Shown in pieces: positions 53,905-63,828 of a stretch of DNA of 64,000 nt (its first letter is position 1; each line of letters begins with the position of its first letter). The position numbers and the translations under genes are program-made. The DNA comes from Methanobacterium sp. UBA44 (GTDB lineage Archaea; Methanobacteriota; Methanobacteria; Methanobacteriales; Methanobacteriaceae): assembly GCA_002494885.1 (NCBI GenBank), contig DACV01000009.1, positions 62,001-126,000 of the forward strand, given 5' to 3'. A model generated the notes under the pieces. The model saw only the letters and a program-made list of their open reading frames with translations, searched no databases and was not told the origin of the DNA.

Positions 53905-54046
53905 AATTTTGAAAACTTTATTTTTTAGTTGCAATTAATTTGGAGCCAATTATTCGTGTATTGAATCAATAGTAATTCTTAAATAATCTTCCCCACTATA
54001 ATATTTAGTATTTAAGTCTGATTTGAAATTAAAAAGAGGCCTAAAT

Positions 54047-54199
54047 ATGTCAGTAAACCAAAATGAAGCAAATTTAGAGGCAATAACTGTAACCATTGCC
54101 CACCTTGAAAAAAGTAAAAAATGTGATGAAAAAGTAATTGAAGCACTAAAAGAGGAAAGAGATAGAATTTTAAGGGAATTAAATGTGCATAGTGGCTAA
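54047..54199 (+). CDS. 50-residue charged helical protein
   Basis: A short intact frame: MSVNQNEANLEAITVTIAHL, then charged helix with KKCDEKVIEALKEERDRILRELN. One cysteine. Looks like a coiled-coil microprotein. No family known to me. Gaps of 142 and 88 bp separate it from the two flavodoxin-like genes. Ribosome binding site weak (aagagg). Confidence 0.5.
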   Translation: MSVNQNEANLEAITVTIAHLEKSKKCDEKVIEALKEERDRILRELNVHSG

Positions 54200-54287
54200 A
54201 ATTATTTTTTGAGCTATGATTGGTTATTTCCTTAGTTTATCTTAAATTAATAAATGTTGTTTTTTAATTTGAAAAGGAGGTTAGAAA

Positions 54288-54935
54288 ATGAAAGTAATTG
54301 CATTTAATGGGAGCCCGCGGAAAAAATGCAATACTGCAACTTTGCTTAAAAGCGCTCTTGAAGGTGCGGAATCACAAGGAGCAGAAACAGAATTAATTCA
54401 TCTTTATGAACTTAATTATAAAGGATGTAAAAGCTGTTTTGCATGTAAAGAGAGAGATGGTAAAAGTTATGGGAAATGTAAACCAAATGATGATCTTAAG
54501 AGATTATTTGAAGAAATAGAAAAATCTGATGCAATTTTTTTAGGTTCTCCAGTTTATTTTGGAACAATAAGTGGTCAGATGAAATCTTTTATTGAACGTC
54601 TACTTTTCCAGTATTATGCCTATACTGAACCTCCTCAATCTCTTGCTCCAAAAAATATTAAAACTGGATTTATTTACACTATGAATGTTCATGAAGAACG
54701 TGCCAAAAAATCAGGGTACAATGTTCACTTTGAAAATAATCAGAGATTCTTTAAATTTATTTTTGGTCATTCAAAGTCATTATTTAGCCATGATACCTAC
54801 CAGTTTAAAGATTATTCCCGGGTAGTTGCAGATCTTTTTGATTTAGAGTATAAATCAAAAATAAGAAAAGAAGTATTTCCTGAAGATTGCAAAAAAGCAT
54901 ATGAATTGGGCATTAAATTTACCCAAAAGGAATAA
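54288..54935 (+). CDS. Flavodoxin-fold NAD(P)H-dependent oxidoreductase
   Basis: 215 residues of the NADPH-dependent FMN reductase/flavodoxin family. GSPRKKCNTATLLKSALEGAESQG near 8-31, cysteines in YKGCKSCFACKERDGKSYGKCKP, then GSPVYFGTISGQMKSFIERLLFQYYAY. Iron-sulfur flavoprotein-like. aaaaggaggt precedes the start. Converges on ehbP 34 bp away. Confidence 0.87.
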   Translation: MKVIAFNGSPRKKCNTATLLKSALEGAESQGAETELIHLYELNYKGCKSCFACKERDGKSYGKCKPNDDLKRLFEEIEKSDAIFLGSPVYFGTISGQMKSFIERLLFQYYAYTEPPQSLAPKNIKTGFIYTMNVHEERAKKSGYNVHFENNQRFFKFIFGHSKSLFSHDTYQFKDYSRVVADLFDLEYKSKIRKEVFPEDCKKAYELGIKFTQKE

Positions 54936-54969
54936 ATTAATTTATTTTTAAAATAAAAAAGTATGAAAA

Positions 54970-55236
54970 TTAGGATTCGGCTTTTATTTTATCCAGTTTG
55001 GCCTTTGCTTTCCTGAATGTACTTAAGAATGAGTCTTCATCCTCTATTGGGATTATTTCCAGCCCTAATTTGCGGTGTTCTTCGATCCAGTCGGTGGTAA
55101 ACACTGGAATATCAATTTTTATAGGCTCCTGTGTTGGATTAACCACAATTATATTTCTATAAGGGAAATCAACTTCAACGATGTATCCGCCAACGCTAAT
55201 AATGTGGAGTGGTCTTACTACGAATTTCATATTCAT
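54970..55236 (-). CDS. ehbP: Energy-converting hydrogenase B subunit P
   Basis: 88 residues, a small hydrophilic subunit of the Ehb complex, MKFVVRPLHIISVGGYIVEVDFPYRN at the start. It is the last gene of the operon in this window; ehbQ does not follow here. Start at M1 or M3 (55230). Function in the complex not defined. Confidence 0.88.
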   Translation of the reverse strand: MNMKFVVRPLHIISVGGYIVEVDFPYRNIIVVNPTQEPIKIDIPVFTTDWIEEHRKLGLEIIPIEDEDSFLSTFRKAKAKLDKIKAES

Positions 55237-55269
55237 CTAGTCCTTTTGAATCAATTATTTTTTAATAGT

Positions 55270-56268
55270 CTATAAAAATGATGCAACTATTGCAAGTACT
55301 CCTAAGATTGAAGTAGCTGCCACAACAGGGTAAAACTGCCTGAATGTAAATACTGGGGAGAATGCACTCATAACGGCCATTAGAATCGAGAATATTATAG
55401 CTACAGCAATTGTTATCAGTATTCCTGGACTGAGTATATTAGGTGGTATTCCAATGAACATGGTTGTAAATAAACTTGCAAGCACGAATATCAGCAATCC
55501 TCTTGTAATATAAGTGTATGCTCTATATTTTGACATATATTCAAGATATGGACCTTCTATGACGTCTGCTTTGGTTTTCATTATGGCAAATGGATATTCA
55601 TTTAGTAATATCATTGAACCAATGAAATAAACAATTGCACCAATGACTCCGGCTACAGTAAAGAGTATTGGGCCATTTAACTGCTGGTACCCAACAATAT
55701 CTGCAAGATAAATGCTTTTAGCCATTGCAACAGGCACAAAAAGTGCAATATAAAGTGGAAATGACCCGAATGCTATAAGACGGAATGCTCTTAATGTACT
55801 CACTTCTTCAATAAAGGATCGTGTTGCATCTATGTGTTTAGCACCTTTCACTCTGTCTGGAAATGGCATATTAACAGATAACACTGATTTTGAAAGGGAA
55901 CCCATAAACATATACATGATTTCTTCTATTTTAAGTAATCCTACAACGGCTATAATGCTTGCAAAAGCCCCTAAAAAGTACATTTGAGGCATTGTAACTA
56001 GTAATATAAGTGTTACTATAATTAAAGTGACTAATGGAAGCGCATTATATAATTTGGGCATAGGAGAGTTTGGACTCATAACCTGTTTAAAGAAGAATTT
56101 AATCGGTGCCATAAATCCGGGACTTGAAATTGGAGGGCCGACTCTCTGCTGTATTCTTGCCTGAACGAATTTCCTTTCAATACCTGGAAGCCAGACACTA
56201 ACTGCAAATGCTACAATTAATGTTCCAATCACTGCTATTAACGATATTATAATCATTGATGTATCCAT
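55270..56268 (-). CDS. ehbO: Energy-converting hydrogenase B subunit O (NuoH-like)
   Basis: About 332 residues, an integral membrane subunit of the NADH dehydrogenase subunit 1 family with about eight membrane segments. LPGIERKFVQARIQQRVGPPISSPG near the N-terminus is the conserved NuoH loop that contacts the hydrogenase module. An in-frame GTG at 56289 is possible, but aggaga supports ATG 56268. Couples hydrogenase to ion flow across the membrane. Confidence 0.93.
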   Translation of the reverse strand: MDTSMIIISLIAVIGTLIVAFAVSVWLPGIERKFVQARIQQRVGPPISSPGFMAPIKFFFKQVMSPNSPMPKLYNALPLVTLIIVTLILLVTMPQMYFLGAFASIIAVVGLLKIEEIMYMFMGSLSKSVLSVNMPFPDRVKGAKHIDATRSFIEEVSTLRAFRLIAFGSFPLYIALFVPVAMAKSIYLADIVGYQQLNGPILFTVAGVIGAIVYFIGSMILLNEYPFAIMKTKADVIEGPYLEYMSKYRAYTYITRGLLIFVLASLFTTMFIGIPPNILSPGILITIAVAIIFSILMAVMSAFSPVFTFRQFYPVVAATSILGVLAIVASFL

Positions 56269-56329
56269 TCCACCATTTCTCCTATTCACTATTTTAAATA
56301 AATTTAAAAGATCAGTAAATCTGATCTTA

Positions 56330-57484
56330 CTATACTGTTTTTATTTTTTTAAGTGGATGATCCACTATCTGTACTGCACGATCGGTACATGTAAAGCATG
56401 GGTCACATTGAACTACTGCTAATTGTGCATCGGTAATGTGAGTTCCTATACATGCAAACTCCATTGTGTTTATATTTGTTATAGAAGGTGTCCTGACTAT
56501 GGAATTTCTTACCCTTCCGTCTTCAATTTTGTAAGAGTGATAAAGTTTACCTCTTGGTACTTCAATATAACTTCTAATAATGTCTGTATCTTGCATTTCC
56601 CAGCTTCTATTGGTTATTTTTCCTTCAGGAAGGTCTTTAATTGCCTGTCTGATTATTTTAATGCTTTCTGGAATTTCAAGGACGCGCATAAGAAGGTTTG
56701 CTTTAATGTCTCCAGTGTCCTGGGTGATTACATCGAATTCAAATGGTTCGTATTGTTCCATGTCACGCCTTAAATCTACTTCAATACCTGTTGCTCTTAG
56801 TGTGGGGCCGGTTGTGGCTAATCTTCGAGCATCAGCTTTTGTAATAGCTCCTATACCACTTATACGAGATATAACCATTGGATCTCTAACGAATCTATCT
56901 GCAAATTCTCCGATTTTTTCTTCAAGGTAATCCATACCTTCAGTAAGTTTCTGGATCCTCATTTCATCCAGTTCACAGCGTGGTCTTACACCACCAATGA
57001 TTGAAGCTCCATATTGTACACGGTTACCTCCAATCATCCTTAAAAGTTCCATTACTGTTTCTCTAATATAGAAAAGTCTCATTGAAAATGTTTCATGTCC
57101 TAATACTTCGCTACCGTGGGCAAGATAAAGAAGGTGACTGTGTAATCTTTCCAGTTCTCCCATGATAATTCTAATATACTCTGCACGAGGAGGAATATCA
57201 ATTTCCAGCCCTTTTTCAGCGGTCAGGCATGAATTCCAGATGTGGCTGTTGGAACAGATTCCACATATTTTTTCAGTGAGACTGTTTGCCTTTTCAACAG
57301 GCAATCCTTCCATTATTCTTTCAATTCCTCTATGATTCACGCCTATTGTTAATTCAGCATCTCTTACAATTTCATCTTCAACAAATAACCGCAGTCTGTA
57401 AGGTTCGAGTGCGGCAGAGTGAATAGTACCCATTGGGACTTCTGTTTCGATTACTTGAGTTGTGACTTTGTTATTGTTATCCAT
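56330..57484 (-). CDS. ehbN: Energy-converting hydrogenase B large subunit
   Basis: 384 residues, group 4 [NiFe] hydrogenase large subunit. The four nickel ligands are intact: Cys74 and Cys77 in EKICGICSNSH, and Cys363 and Cys366 in CDPCFTCTDR. The C-terminal extension after the last ligand is short, so processing by an endopeptidase may not apply. It reduces ferredoxin with H2, driven by the ion gradient, for anabolic CO2 reduction. Confidence 0.95.
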   Translation of the reverse strand: MDNNNKVTTQVIETEVPMGTIHSAALEPYRLRLFVEDEIVRDAELTIGVNHRGIERIMEGLPVEKANSLTEKICGICSNSHIWNSCLTAEKGLEIDIPPRAEYIRIIMGELERLHSHLLYLAHGSEVLGHETFSMRLFYIRETVMELLRMIGGNRVQYGASIIGGVRPRCELDEMRIQKLTEGMDYLEEKIGEFADRFVRDPMVISRISGIGAITKADARRLATTGPTLRATGIEVDLRRDMEQYEPFEFDVITQDTGDIKANLLMRVLEIPESIKIIRQAIKDLPEGKITNRSWEMQDTDIIRSYIEVPRGKLYHSYKIEDGRVRNSIVRTPSITNINTMEFACIGTHITDAQLAVVQCDPCFTCTDRAVQIVDHPLKKIKTV

Positions 57485-57556
57485 AATGACACCCCTGGCC
57501 AGAAAATAGGTCTGGCATCTTCTTAATTTATTTCATCTTAATTTATTTCATCTTAA

Positions 57557-58009
57557 TTATTTTGCATTTAATAGTAAAGGTAAGGCAGCAACGACTCCTG
57601 AAAGCACATCTTCAGGTCTAACTGCACACCCGGGAATTTTAGCAGCTACCGGTATGATTTCTTCTACAGGTCCTGCTATCTCTTCAGAAGGTATATCTCC
57701 ATGAATGTTCTTGTAAACACCACCCATTGTTGCACAGGCACCTGCAGCAACAACAGCTTTAGGTTCAGGTATTGCCTCATAAATTGCTTTTAATGGTTCT
57801 TCAACGTGTTTTGTAACAGGTCCAGTAACCACAAGTACGTCAGCTTCCCTTGGATTCCATGTTAAAAACACTTTGTACTGTTCTGCATCGTATTTTGGTG
57901 AAAGTATACAGTTTACTATTTCTATATCGCAGCCATTACATCCTCCAGTGTATACAAGCATCACGTGTACGGCCCTTGCTCTTGAATATGATTTTAAGCT
58001 CAAATTCAT
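57557..58009 (-). CDS. ehbM: Energy-converting hydrogenase B small subunit
   Basis: 150 residues, NuoB-like. The proximal [4Fe-4S] ligands are in YTGGCNGCDIEIVNC, AGACATMGG and IPGCAVRPEDVL. Partner of EhbN and cytoplasmic. No signal peptide. Confidence 0.94.
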   Translation of the reverse strand: MNLSLKSYSRARAVHVMLVYTGGCNGCDIEIVNCILSPKYDAEQYKVFLTWNPREADVLVVTGPVTKHVEEPLKAIYEAIPEPKAVVAAGACATMGGVYKNIHGDIPSEEIAGPVEEIIPVAAKIPGCAVRPEDVLSGVVAALPLLLNAK

Positions 58010-58033
58010 CCCTCTTAGGTTATTTTTGAATAA

Positions 58034-58534
58034 TTATTTTGAATTTTCTTGGTCCTGCCTTTTTCTTAATATTGCTGTGTCAGAGAGAAACTTGGAAATA
58101 TAAGCCAGCTTATCATCGGATATTTTTACTGGTTTTTCCAGCATTTCTCTTACATCAGGATTTACATCTCCCACATCATTTGGATGTATAGTGCCTGCCT
58201 CCCCAAATAAGGCATAAAGCGGGCAAAAATCGTGGCAATAATAGCAGTTTACACATTTCAAACTGTCTATAACCGGTATTTCTTCTTTTACTAACCCTTC
58301 CATCAATTCAACAGGTGTTTCGAGTTTTACCATTTCGATTGCACTTGTGGGGCATACATTTTTACATCCGGCACAGCCTATACATGATTCTGTGGCAACC
58401 TTGTCTGTGGGCACTATTCGACCTTCGAGGATCTTGCTTCGAAGTTCCATATCGGTCACTCTATCTGATGCGAAAAGAATCCTTTTTAAATTGGTGTAGG
58501 TTCCCTCCAGCATAATTCTGACTAAATTTTTCAT
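58034..58534 (-). CDS. ehbL: Energy-converting hydrogenase B subunit L (two-cluster ferredoxin)
   Basis: 166 residues with two [4Fe-4S] motifs: CIGCAGCKNVCPTSAI near 52-67 and CVNCYYCHDFCPLYAL near 94-109. NuoI-like electron carrier of the Ehb complex. Its start overlaps the end of ehbK by 4 bases. Confidence 0.93.
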   Translation of the reverse strand: MKNLVRIMLEGTYTNLKRILFASDRVTDMELRSKILEGRIVPTDKVATESCIGCAGCKNVCPTSAIEMVKLETPVELMEGLVKEEIPVIDSLKCVNCYYCHDFCPLYALFGEAGTIHPNDVGDVNPDVREMLEKPVKISDDKLAYISKFLSDTAILRKRQDQENSK

Positions 58535-59889
58535 CTTGCTACCTCGAATTCCCTTTCAAATAATATTGCTCTTGCGGGGCATACATTATTACATGCACCG
58601 CAGTATATGCATTTTGAATCATCTACAGTAAGTCTTCCTTTTTCATCTTCGTAAATAGCTTCTTCTGGACAGGTTTTCATACAGAGCTTACAGTTCATAC
58701 ATAATTTATTTTCCAGAAATACAAACCCGTCTTTTATAGATTTTTTGCGCATTGTAGTTATAGGAATTGCATCTTTAGGGCAGTGAATTGCACATTTCTC
58801 ACATAATGCACATTTTTCGAGATCTACACTAATACTGCCTCTTTTAAGAGTTACAGCATCTCGGGGACATTGCTCTGCGCATATACCGCAGGAAATACAA
58901 TCTTCTGACACGGTTCCTTCCCATATAATATTCTGGAAGCTTCTTGCTTCATTAATATCGCATGCTTTAACACATCTACCGCATGAAACGCAGTATCCTT
59001 TTATTCTGCGCTCATCTTCATTAGATTCTCTCAAAATACCAACAGGACATGCGTCCAGACATTTCATATCATCACAGTTATCGCAAAAAGAAGGATCGTA
59101 ACGTAATTTACCTTCAACTATTTTTAAGGCACCTTCTTCACATGCTTCTGCACACAAACCACAGTTCAAGCATGAAACTATGCTTCCCTCTATTTTTTCT
59201 CCTTCCTCAAGCTTCCTGATATTCACTTTGAAATTTTCAACATACATTGCATTGTTAGGGCATTCTTTAACACACTTAAGGCATAAAGTACATTTTTCAG
59301 GGTCAATAGTAGCATCAGAAATCGCTTCTGCTGGACAAACATCTTCACAAATTCTGCACTCTGTACAGATGCCTGGTTCAATATCAACCATTATTGCTTC
59401 TGTTGGGCAGTAGTATTCACATCTACCGCAAAGAGTACATTTTTCTGTGTCTGTAATTACATTGATTCTCTGGGCTATTTCTTCACCTTTCTTTGCCTTT
59501 ACCGGTGGCTGTATGGTTAAATTTAATGCTTCAAGGAATTTAAGCTGCCTATCTTCAATCATCTCGTAAGCGTCAACACGAGCATTAATTGGGCATGTAT
59601 CTACGCATAAACCGCATCTTGAGCAGATCCCTTTTACCATGTCTCCGTCTATTTTTATGTTATTTACTGGACATGTTAATTCGCAAACTCCGCATGCGTT
59701 ACATTTTGCCCTATCCACCACATATCCACCATATTTATTTTTGAATATGGCTCTATTTGGACATGCTTCAGCACAAGCGCCGCAGGTGATACAGCTAAAT
59801 GCTTTGCCTTCTATTAATCTTATTGCACCTGTTGGACATTCTTTGATGCATTCTCCGATGCCTTCGCATTTTTTGGTTGATAAAAACAT
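58531..59889 (-). CDS. ehbK: Energy-converting hydrogenase B polyferredoxin
   Basis: 452 residues with 14 ferredoxin-type cysteine motifs in a row, from CEGIGECIKECP near residue 8 to CIYCGACNNVCPARAI near 428, so up to 14 [4Fe-4S] clusters. One motif is atypical (CDNCDDMKCLDACP). It probably conducts electrons between the hydrogenase and outside acceptors such as carboxylating oxidoreductases. Length fits Ehb polyferredoxins. Confidence 0.94.
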   Translation of the reverse strand: MFLSTKKCEGIGECIKECPTGAIRLIEGKAFSCITCGACAEACPNRAIFKNKYGGYVVDRAKCNACGVCELTCPVNNIKIDGDMVKGICSRCGLCVDTCPINARVDAYEMIEDRQLKFLEALNLTIQPPVKAKKGEEIAQRINVITDTEKCTLCGRCEYYCPTEAIMVDIEPGICTECRICEDVCPAEAISDATIDPEKCTLCLKCVKECPNNAMYVENFKVNIRKLEEGEKIEGSIVSCLNCGLCAEACEEGALKIVEGKLRYDPSFCDNCDDMKCLDACPVGILRESNEDERRIKGYCVSCGRCVKACDINEARSFQNIIWEGTVSEDCISCGICAEQCPRDAVTLKRGSISVDLEKCALCEKCAIHCPKDAIPITTMRKKSIKDGFVFLENKLCMNCKLCMKTCPEEAIYEDEKGRLTVDDSKCIYCGACNNVCPARAILFEREFEVAR

Positions 59890-60000
59890 GATATTTGCCT
59901 TCTGGTATTTTTGCCATTATTTATGTGTACTCACTACACTCACTATAACTTCAAATCAATTTTTTTTAGAATTTATTACATGCATTTAATCATAATCATT

Positions 60001-60276
60001 TCAGCTAATCTGACCTTCACTGCTTTTTGACCTTCCAAATAGTAATTTACCGATGATTATACCTATTATGGCTGATGCATATCCTGATGCAAGTGGAATA
60101 TCTTGATAATAAGGGAAAGCCCCTAATAAGTACGCTACTCCAATTGCTACAATAAATACAATGGCATAAACTTTTTTATCAAACTTTAATTTACTTTCTG
60201 GACTTGGTTTAATCCTGGTTCCAATTATAAATCCTAAGAAAAATCCCAGTACTAGAGGGCCGATATAGAAAATCAT
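60001..60276 (-). CDS. ehbJ: Energy-converting hydrogenase B subunit J
   Basis: 91 residues with three membrane segments (about 4-19, 32-50, 60-78) and a charged loop FIIGTRIKPSPESKLKFDKK. Identified by position in the conserved operon order rather than by a strong motif. Start overlaps the ehbI stop by 4 bases. Confidence 0.85.
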   Translation of the reverse strand: MIFYIGPLVLGFFLGFIIGTRIKPSPESKLKFDKKVYAIVFIVAIGVAYLLGAFPYYQDIPLASGYASAIIGIIIGKLLFGRSKSSEGQIS

Positions 60277-60743
60277 TGTTCATTCTCTCCAAGAATTTTG
60301 TCACTTTCTAAGAAGGCTATTACCACCGCACTTAGACCTACCATGACTTTTATACCAACAACATAGTTAAGATATGGTATTATGCCCGCACTTGTTGGAT
60401 CTGGATAATTAAATAATGTTTGAAATACTGCGGGGGTAATGCCATAAAGGTCAACACCTAAATTGTAGAGGAAAAATCCTGATGTAAATAATCCTGCAAG
60501 CCCTAAAAATACATAGCCTAATGCACCGGCACTTTCCATTCCAGACAAAAAGTTATGTGTAATTTTAAATGGACTTTCTTTAAGTCCATATACAATGATA
60601 CAGAAGATTAATCCTCCGGCAATCATTGCACCTCCCTGAAAACCTCCACCTGGAGTTATATGTCCTCCGAGGATGGTGTTTATCCCTAAACATATTATGA
60701 TAAGTGAAATTGGAAATACGAATAATTTAAGGATTATACTCAT
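60273..60743 (-). CDS. ehbI: Energy-converting hydrogenase B subunit I (MnhB-like)
   Basis: 156 residues, about four membrane segments. Carries GGHITPGGGFQGGAMIAGGLI near 26-46, the signature of MnhB/MrpB subunits of Na+/H+ antiporters. Part of the ion-translocating module. Overlaps ehbH by 4 bases. Confidence 0.92.
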   Translation of the reverse strand: MSIILKLFVFPISLIIICLGINTILGGHITPGGGFQGGAMIAGGLIFCIIVYGLKESPFKITHNFLSGMESAGALGYVFLGLAGLFTSGFFLYNLGVDLYGITPAVFQTLFNYPDPTSAGIIPYLNYVVGIKVMVGLSAVVIAFLESDKILGENEQ

Positions 60744-61024
60744 TCTTCATCCCCTCCTAAATCTACCATTCCTCTTCCAAATATAAGAAGTGTGACTACT
60801 ACTGCAGTTACCAGTATGAGTGCTTCTCCAAGGGTATCATAAGCCCTCCAATCAAATACAACATTTGTAACTGCATTAGGGGCAATCTGAGGGCCTATCC
60901 AATTATAAATTTGACTTATGCCTGGAGTAAGCAATTGATCGAACCCTATTATAGCTTGAAATAACGTAACTGCGAATAATGCCAGAGATATACTGGCTAT
61001 AAGACTTCTTATTCCTTCAGACAT
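60740..61024 (-). CDS. ehbH: Energy-converting hydrogenase B subunit H
   Basis: 94 residues with two membrane segments (about 8-28 and 68-88) and VVFDWRAYDTLGEALILVTAV, similar to the MbhE/MrpA-end subunit of related hydrogenases. Overlaps ehbG by 8 bases. Confidence 0.88.
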   Translation of the reverse strand: MSEGIRSLIASISLALFAVTLFQAIIGFDQLLTPGISQIYNWIGPQIAPNAVTNVVFDWRAYDTLGEALILVTAVVVTLLIFGRGMVDLGGDEE

Positions 61025-61355
61025 TTAAACTCCCCCAGTAGAAAAGTGTTGTAATTATTCCAAGGGCCAGAATCATATAAAATATCATGCTGTTTAATGA
61101 ATCGTTCTGTTCTCTTTTAAATCTTGGCATTAGTGGCATGGCAAAAATTGCAATTGATGCCACTAAAAGTACAGCAATAATCATCAAAGCATTACTGAAA
61201 TATCTTAACATGATCACAGCAACTAAAATGGATGATAAAAGAGTTATTTCTGCTGCTAGCGTTGATGAAGCTGCAATGCTGGTTACAGGTTCACCTTCTT
61301 TATCATACTCTTGAACTTGTTTTATTTTATCTATTATTGTGTCATAAAGGCTCAT
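61017..61355 (-). CDS. ehbG: Energy-converting hydrogenase B subunit G
   Basis: 112 residues; a charged N-terminal 28 residues (DKIKQVQEYDKEGEPVTS), then three membrane segments. Placed by its position between ehbH and ehbF. Confidence 0.87.
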   Translation of the reverse strand: MSLYDTIIDKIKQVQEYDKEGEPVTSIAASSTLAAEITLLSSILVAVIMLRYFSNALMIIAVLLVASIAIFAMPLMPRFKREQNDSLNSMIFYMILALGIITTLFYWGSLNV

Positions 61356-61391
61356 ATAATCCCTCTATCTTCTGCTTTTATCCTCTTTTTA

Positions 61392-62885
61392 TCATATCAA
61401 GCTAGTTGCAAGGGGCTGTAAATAGTTAGTTACAATTTGCGGGAACAGACCCAGCATTATACAAATTATTAAGAATACAACCAGAGAAAATATGGTTGCT
61501 TTTGGTATTTTTGAATTGCTAATTTTCAGTCCTTTTGGTTTAGATCTCATATAAATTGCGTAGAATGCTTTCATAAATGTCATGAAAGTAACAATACTTA
61601 AAAGTATCATTATTATGCCTAATTCAGGGATTCCTGCATTTAATGAAGACTGAATCAACATTAATTTGCTCTGGAAGGCATTTAGCGGAGGTACCCCAGC
61701 CATTGCCAGACCTGCTAAAAGCACTAATAAAGCGATTTTTGGAGTATGTACCATCATTCCGCCCAATTTACGAATGTCGCTTTCTTTAGTTAGGTAAAGA
61801 ACAGTGCCGAATCCTATAAACAGGAATGCAGTTATTATGGCTTCATTAACCGCCTGGAAAAGACCTGCAGTAATACTCATGCTTGTTCCAATTCCAAGAC
61901 CTAATCCAATGTATCCAAGTTCTCCCACTGCAAGGTACCCTATAATTCGTTTGAAATCAGTTTGCATTAATGCCATGGTTATACTTAATATCATGGCTGC
62001 TAAGGAAAGTGCAATTATAATTACCTTTGAAAATGCAAGGTATGAAAATATTCTAAGTATTACTATTCCAACTGCTGCTAACGTAAACACTGAAAATGCT
62101 TGAAGCAACGCAGCACCATGTGGGAGTGCCCTACTATATATTTCTGACTTAATAGTATGGAATGGAGGTAATCCTGCTGCATAAGACCATCCAAATATTA
62201 TAAGGGCACATGCCATTAATAATACAGGGCTTTGTGGATTTACTAGTCCGGTTTTTATTGAATAAACAATATCAGTTATGTTAACATTACCAGTAACCCC
62301 AAGAAGCAGTGCTATTCCAAGTAGTAGAAGTGGAGAGGCAATGCCTCCTATAATCATATATTTTAAAGCTGCTTCCAGGTTTCCTTTAACTTTAGAAGCA
62401 ATAACAATTCCAACCTGGGCTATGGCAATGATTTCAAAGAATACATAAAAATTGAATATGTCGTCTGTGAGAATAACAGCAGACATTGAAGCGACTCCCA
62501 TGAACATGAGGAATGCATATACTCCAGAAGCTTTTTTTGTTTCGCTTAAGGAGGTTAGTATGGCTAAAAATGCTATTATTCCAAGTGCTACTATGAAAAT
62601 CTGCTGTGCACTGCCAAATGAATACATTATACCCATATGAAATATATTTAAGGCTGAATTAGTAATGGAAGCCGGTACCCATTGAGATAATACTGGACTT
62701 TGAGCTAATGTCATATATCCGCCGAAGTAATGGAGACCATAACTTGTAAATAAAGGTATAATTGGTAAGAACAATGCAACAACTATTGACAGAATTTTGA
62801 CGGTCTTATCTTTGGTGTGAAATAAGTTTACAAGCAATGCACATGTTATAGGTATTATTACCATTAATGCGATTAGAGGATTCAT
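61392..62885 (-). CDS. ehbF: Energy-converting hydrogenase B subunit F (antiporter-like)
   Basis: 497 residues, about 14 membrane segments, of the MrpD/NuoN-type antiporter family. Family features include YVFFEIIAIAQVGIVI near 152-167 with its Glu, and GLPPFHTIKSEIYSRALPHGAALLQAF with Lys in the central channel region. Likely carries H+ or Na+. Overlaps ehbE by 4 bases. Confidence 0.94.
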   Translation of the reverse strand: MNPLIALMVIIPITCALLVNLFHTKDKTVKILSIVVALFLPIIPLFTSYGLHYFGGYMTLAQSPVLSQWVPASITNSALNIFHMGIMYSFGSAQQIFIVALGIIAFLAILTSLSETKKASGVYAFLMFMGVASMSAVILTDDIFNFYVFFEIIAIAQVGIVIASKVKGNLEAALKYMIIGGIASPLLLLGIALLLGVTGNVNITDIVYSIKTGLVNPQSPVLLMACALIIFGWSYAAGLPPFHTIKSEIYSRALPHGAALLQAFSVFTLAAVGIVILRIFSYLAFSKVIIIALSLAAMILSITMALMQTDFKRIIGYLAVGELGYIGLGLGIGTSMSITAGLFQAVNEAIITAFLFIGFGTVLYLTKESDIRKLGGMMVHTPKIALLVLLAGLAMAGVPPLNAFQSKLMLIQSSLNAGIPELGIIMILLSIVTFMTFMKAFYAIYMRSKPKGLKISNSKIPKATIFSLVVFLIICIMLGLFPQIVTNYLQPLATSLI

Positions 62886-63289
62886 AAGCCATCACCTTTA
62901 ATTGAGTTTTCTGTCTCTTGATTTTGTTTTGCTCCAAGAATTTTGGACGCTTTTATGGATCCATATTTTTTATAAAGTACAATTACTAAAGCGAGCATTA
63001 CAGCAAGTGTACTTGCCCCTATAACAATACTGGTAAGAACCAGTGCAAATGGTAATGGATAAGAAGCATTTTGGGCGAACCAATTAACTGTCATATCTGG
63101 AAGGAATATGTAAACTATTCCGCCTGCTTTATATCCCATAGTAATTATGAATAGATTGGCCCCATCTCCAATAAAGGCTAGACCAATTATTTTTTTAATT
63201 ATATTATCCAGAAACAGTGCTGCATAAAGTCCTATTATTATCAACGCTGCTGCTGTGAAGAACGATGCCAGTTGTGAGTCTATAATCAT
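62882..63289 (-). CDS. ehbE: Energy-converting hydrogenase B subunit E (NuoK/MnhC-like)
   Basis: 135 residues with three membrane segments, MrpC/NuoK-like, with KIIGLAFIGDGANLFIITMGY and PLPFALVLTSIVIGASTLAVMLALVI. Part of the membrane ion module. Short hydrophilic C-terminus. Confidence 0.92.
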   Translation of the reverse strand: MIIDSQLASFFTAAALIIIGLYAALFLDNIIKKIIGLAFIGDGANLFIITMGYKAGGIVYIFLPDMTVNWFAQNASYPLPFALVLTSIVIGASTLAVMLALVIVLYKKYGSIKASKILGAKQNQETENSIKGDGL

Positions 63290-63321
63290 GATAATCCCTC
63301 GTTTATATAATTAGAATCTAT

Positions 63322-63558
63322 TTAGTCTTCCTCCATGCTTCGTGTCTTTTTAACTGCTAAAGCAATAAATACAGGTACTATGGCTGTACCTACTATTGCC
63401 TGTGTTAATGCTACGTCAGGAGCCAGTAAGAATTGATAAAGGAAGGCAATTGCAGCTCCAGAAATTCCTGTTAATATGGCTGCTTTGAGGAGATCTCTTT
63501 GAATAAGTGCTATAATTGCTCCTAAAACTGCTACAATCATTAATATGTATTCAATCAT
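63322..63558 (-). CDS. ehbD: Energy-converting hydrogenase B subunit D
   Basis: 78 residues with two to three membrane segments; LLAPDVALTQAIVGTAIVPVFIALAVKK near 45-72 is the MbhD/DUF4040 signature, the C-terminal part of MrpA. Overlaps ehbC by 4 bases. Confidence 0.9.
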   Translation of the reverse strand: MIEYILMIVAVLGAIIALIQRDLLKAAILTGISGAAIAFLYQFLLAPDVALTQAIVGTAIVPVFIALAVKKTRSMEED

Positions 63559-63827
63559 CTTTTTTCCTCCCCGTAGTAGTAAGCGTTTGCTATTGAGTGT
63601 GAAGCGAATGGCGTCAAGAATAGATATGTGATAGCTAGTAGGGGCTCATTAAGAAAGAGTAAAGCTAATATACATGACATATCAGCTACTCCCAGCATGT
63701 GAATCCTTGCATATAATATTAGATCCATATCATCCTTGTATCTTAGAAGTCCAATTGCTGTAAGAACCACAAGAATTGCTGATATTATTAAAACTGCTGA
63801 TTTTATCAATGTGAATATGTCATCCAT
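63555..63827 (-). CDS. ehbC: Energy-converting hydrogenase B subunit C (MnhG-like)
   Basis: 90 residues, three membrane segments, MnhG/PhaG-like: IGLLRYKDDMDLILYARIHMLG near 26-47 is family-typical. It follows ehbB by 1 bp. Confidence 0.9.
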   Translation of the reverse strand: MDDIFTLIKSAVLIISAILVVLTAIGLLRYKDDMDLILYARIHMLGVADMSCILALLFLNEPLLAITYLFLTPFASHSIANAYYYGEEKR

Positions 63828-63828
63828 T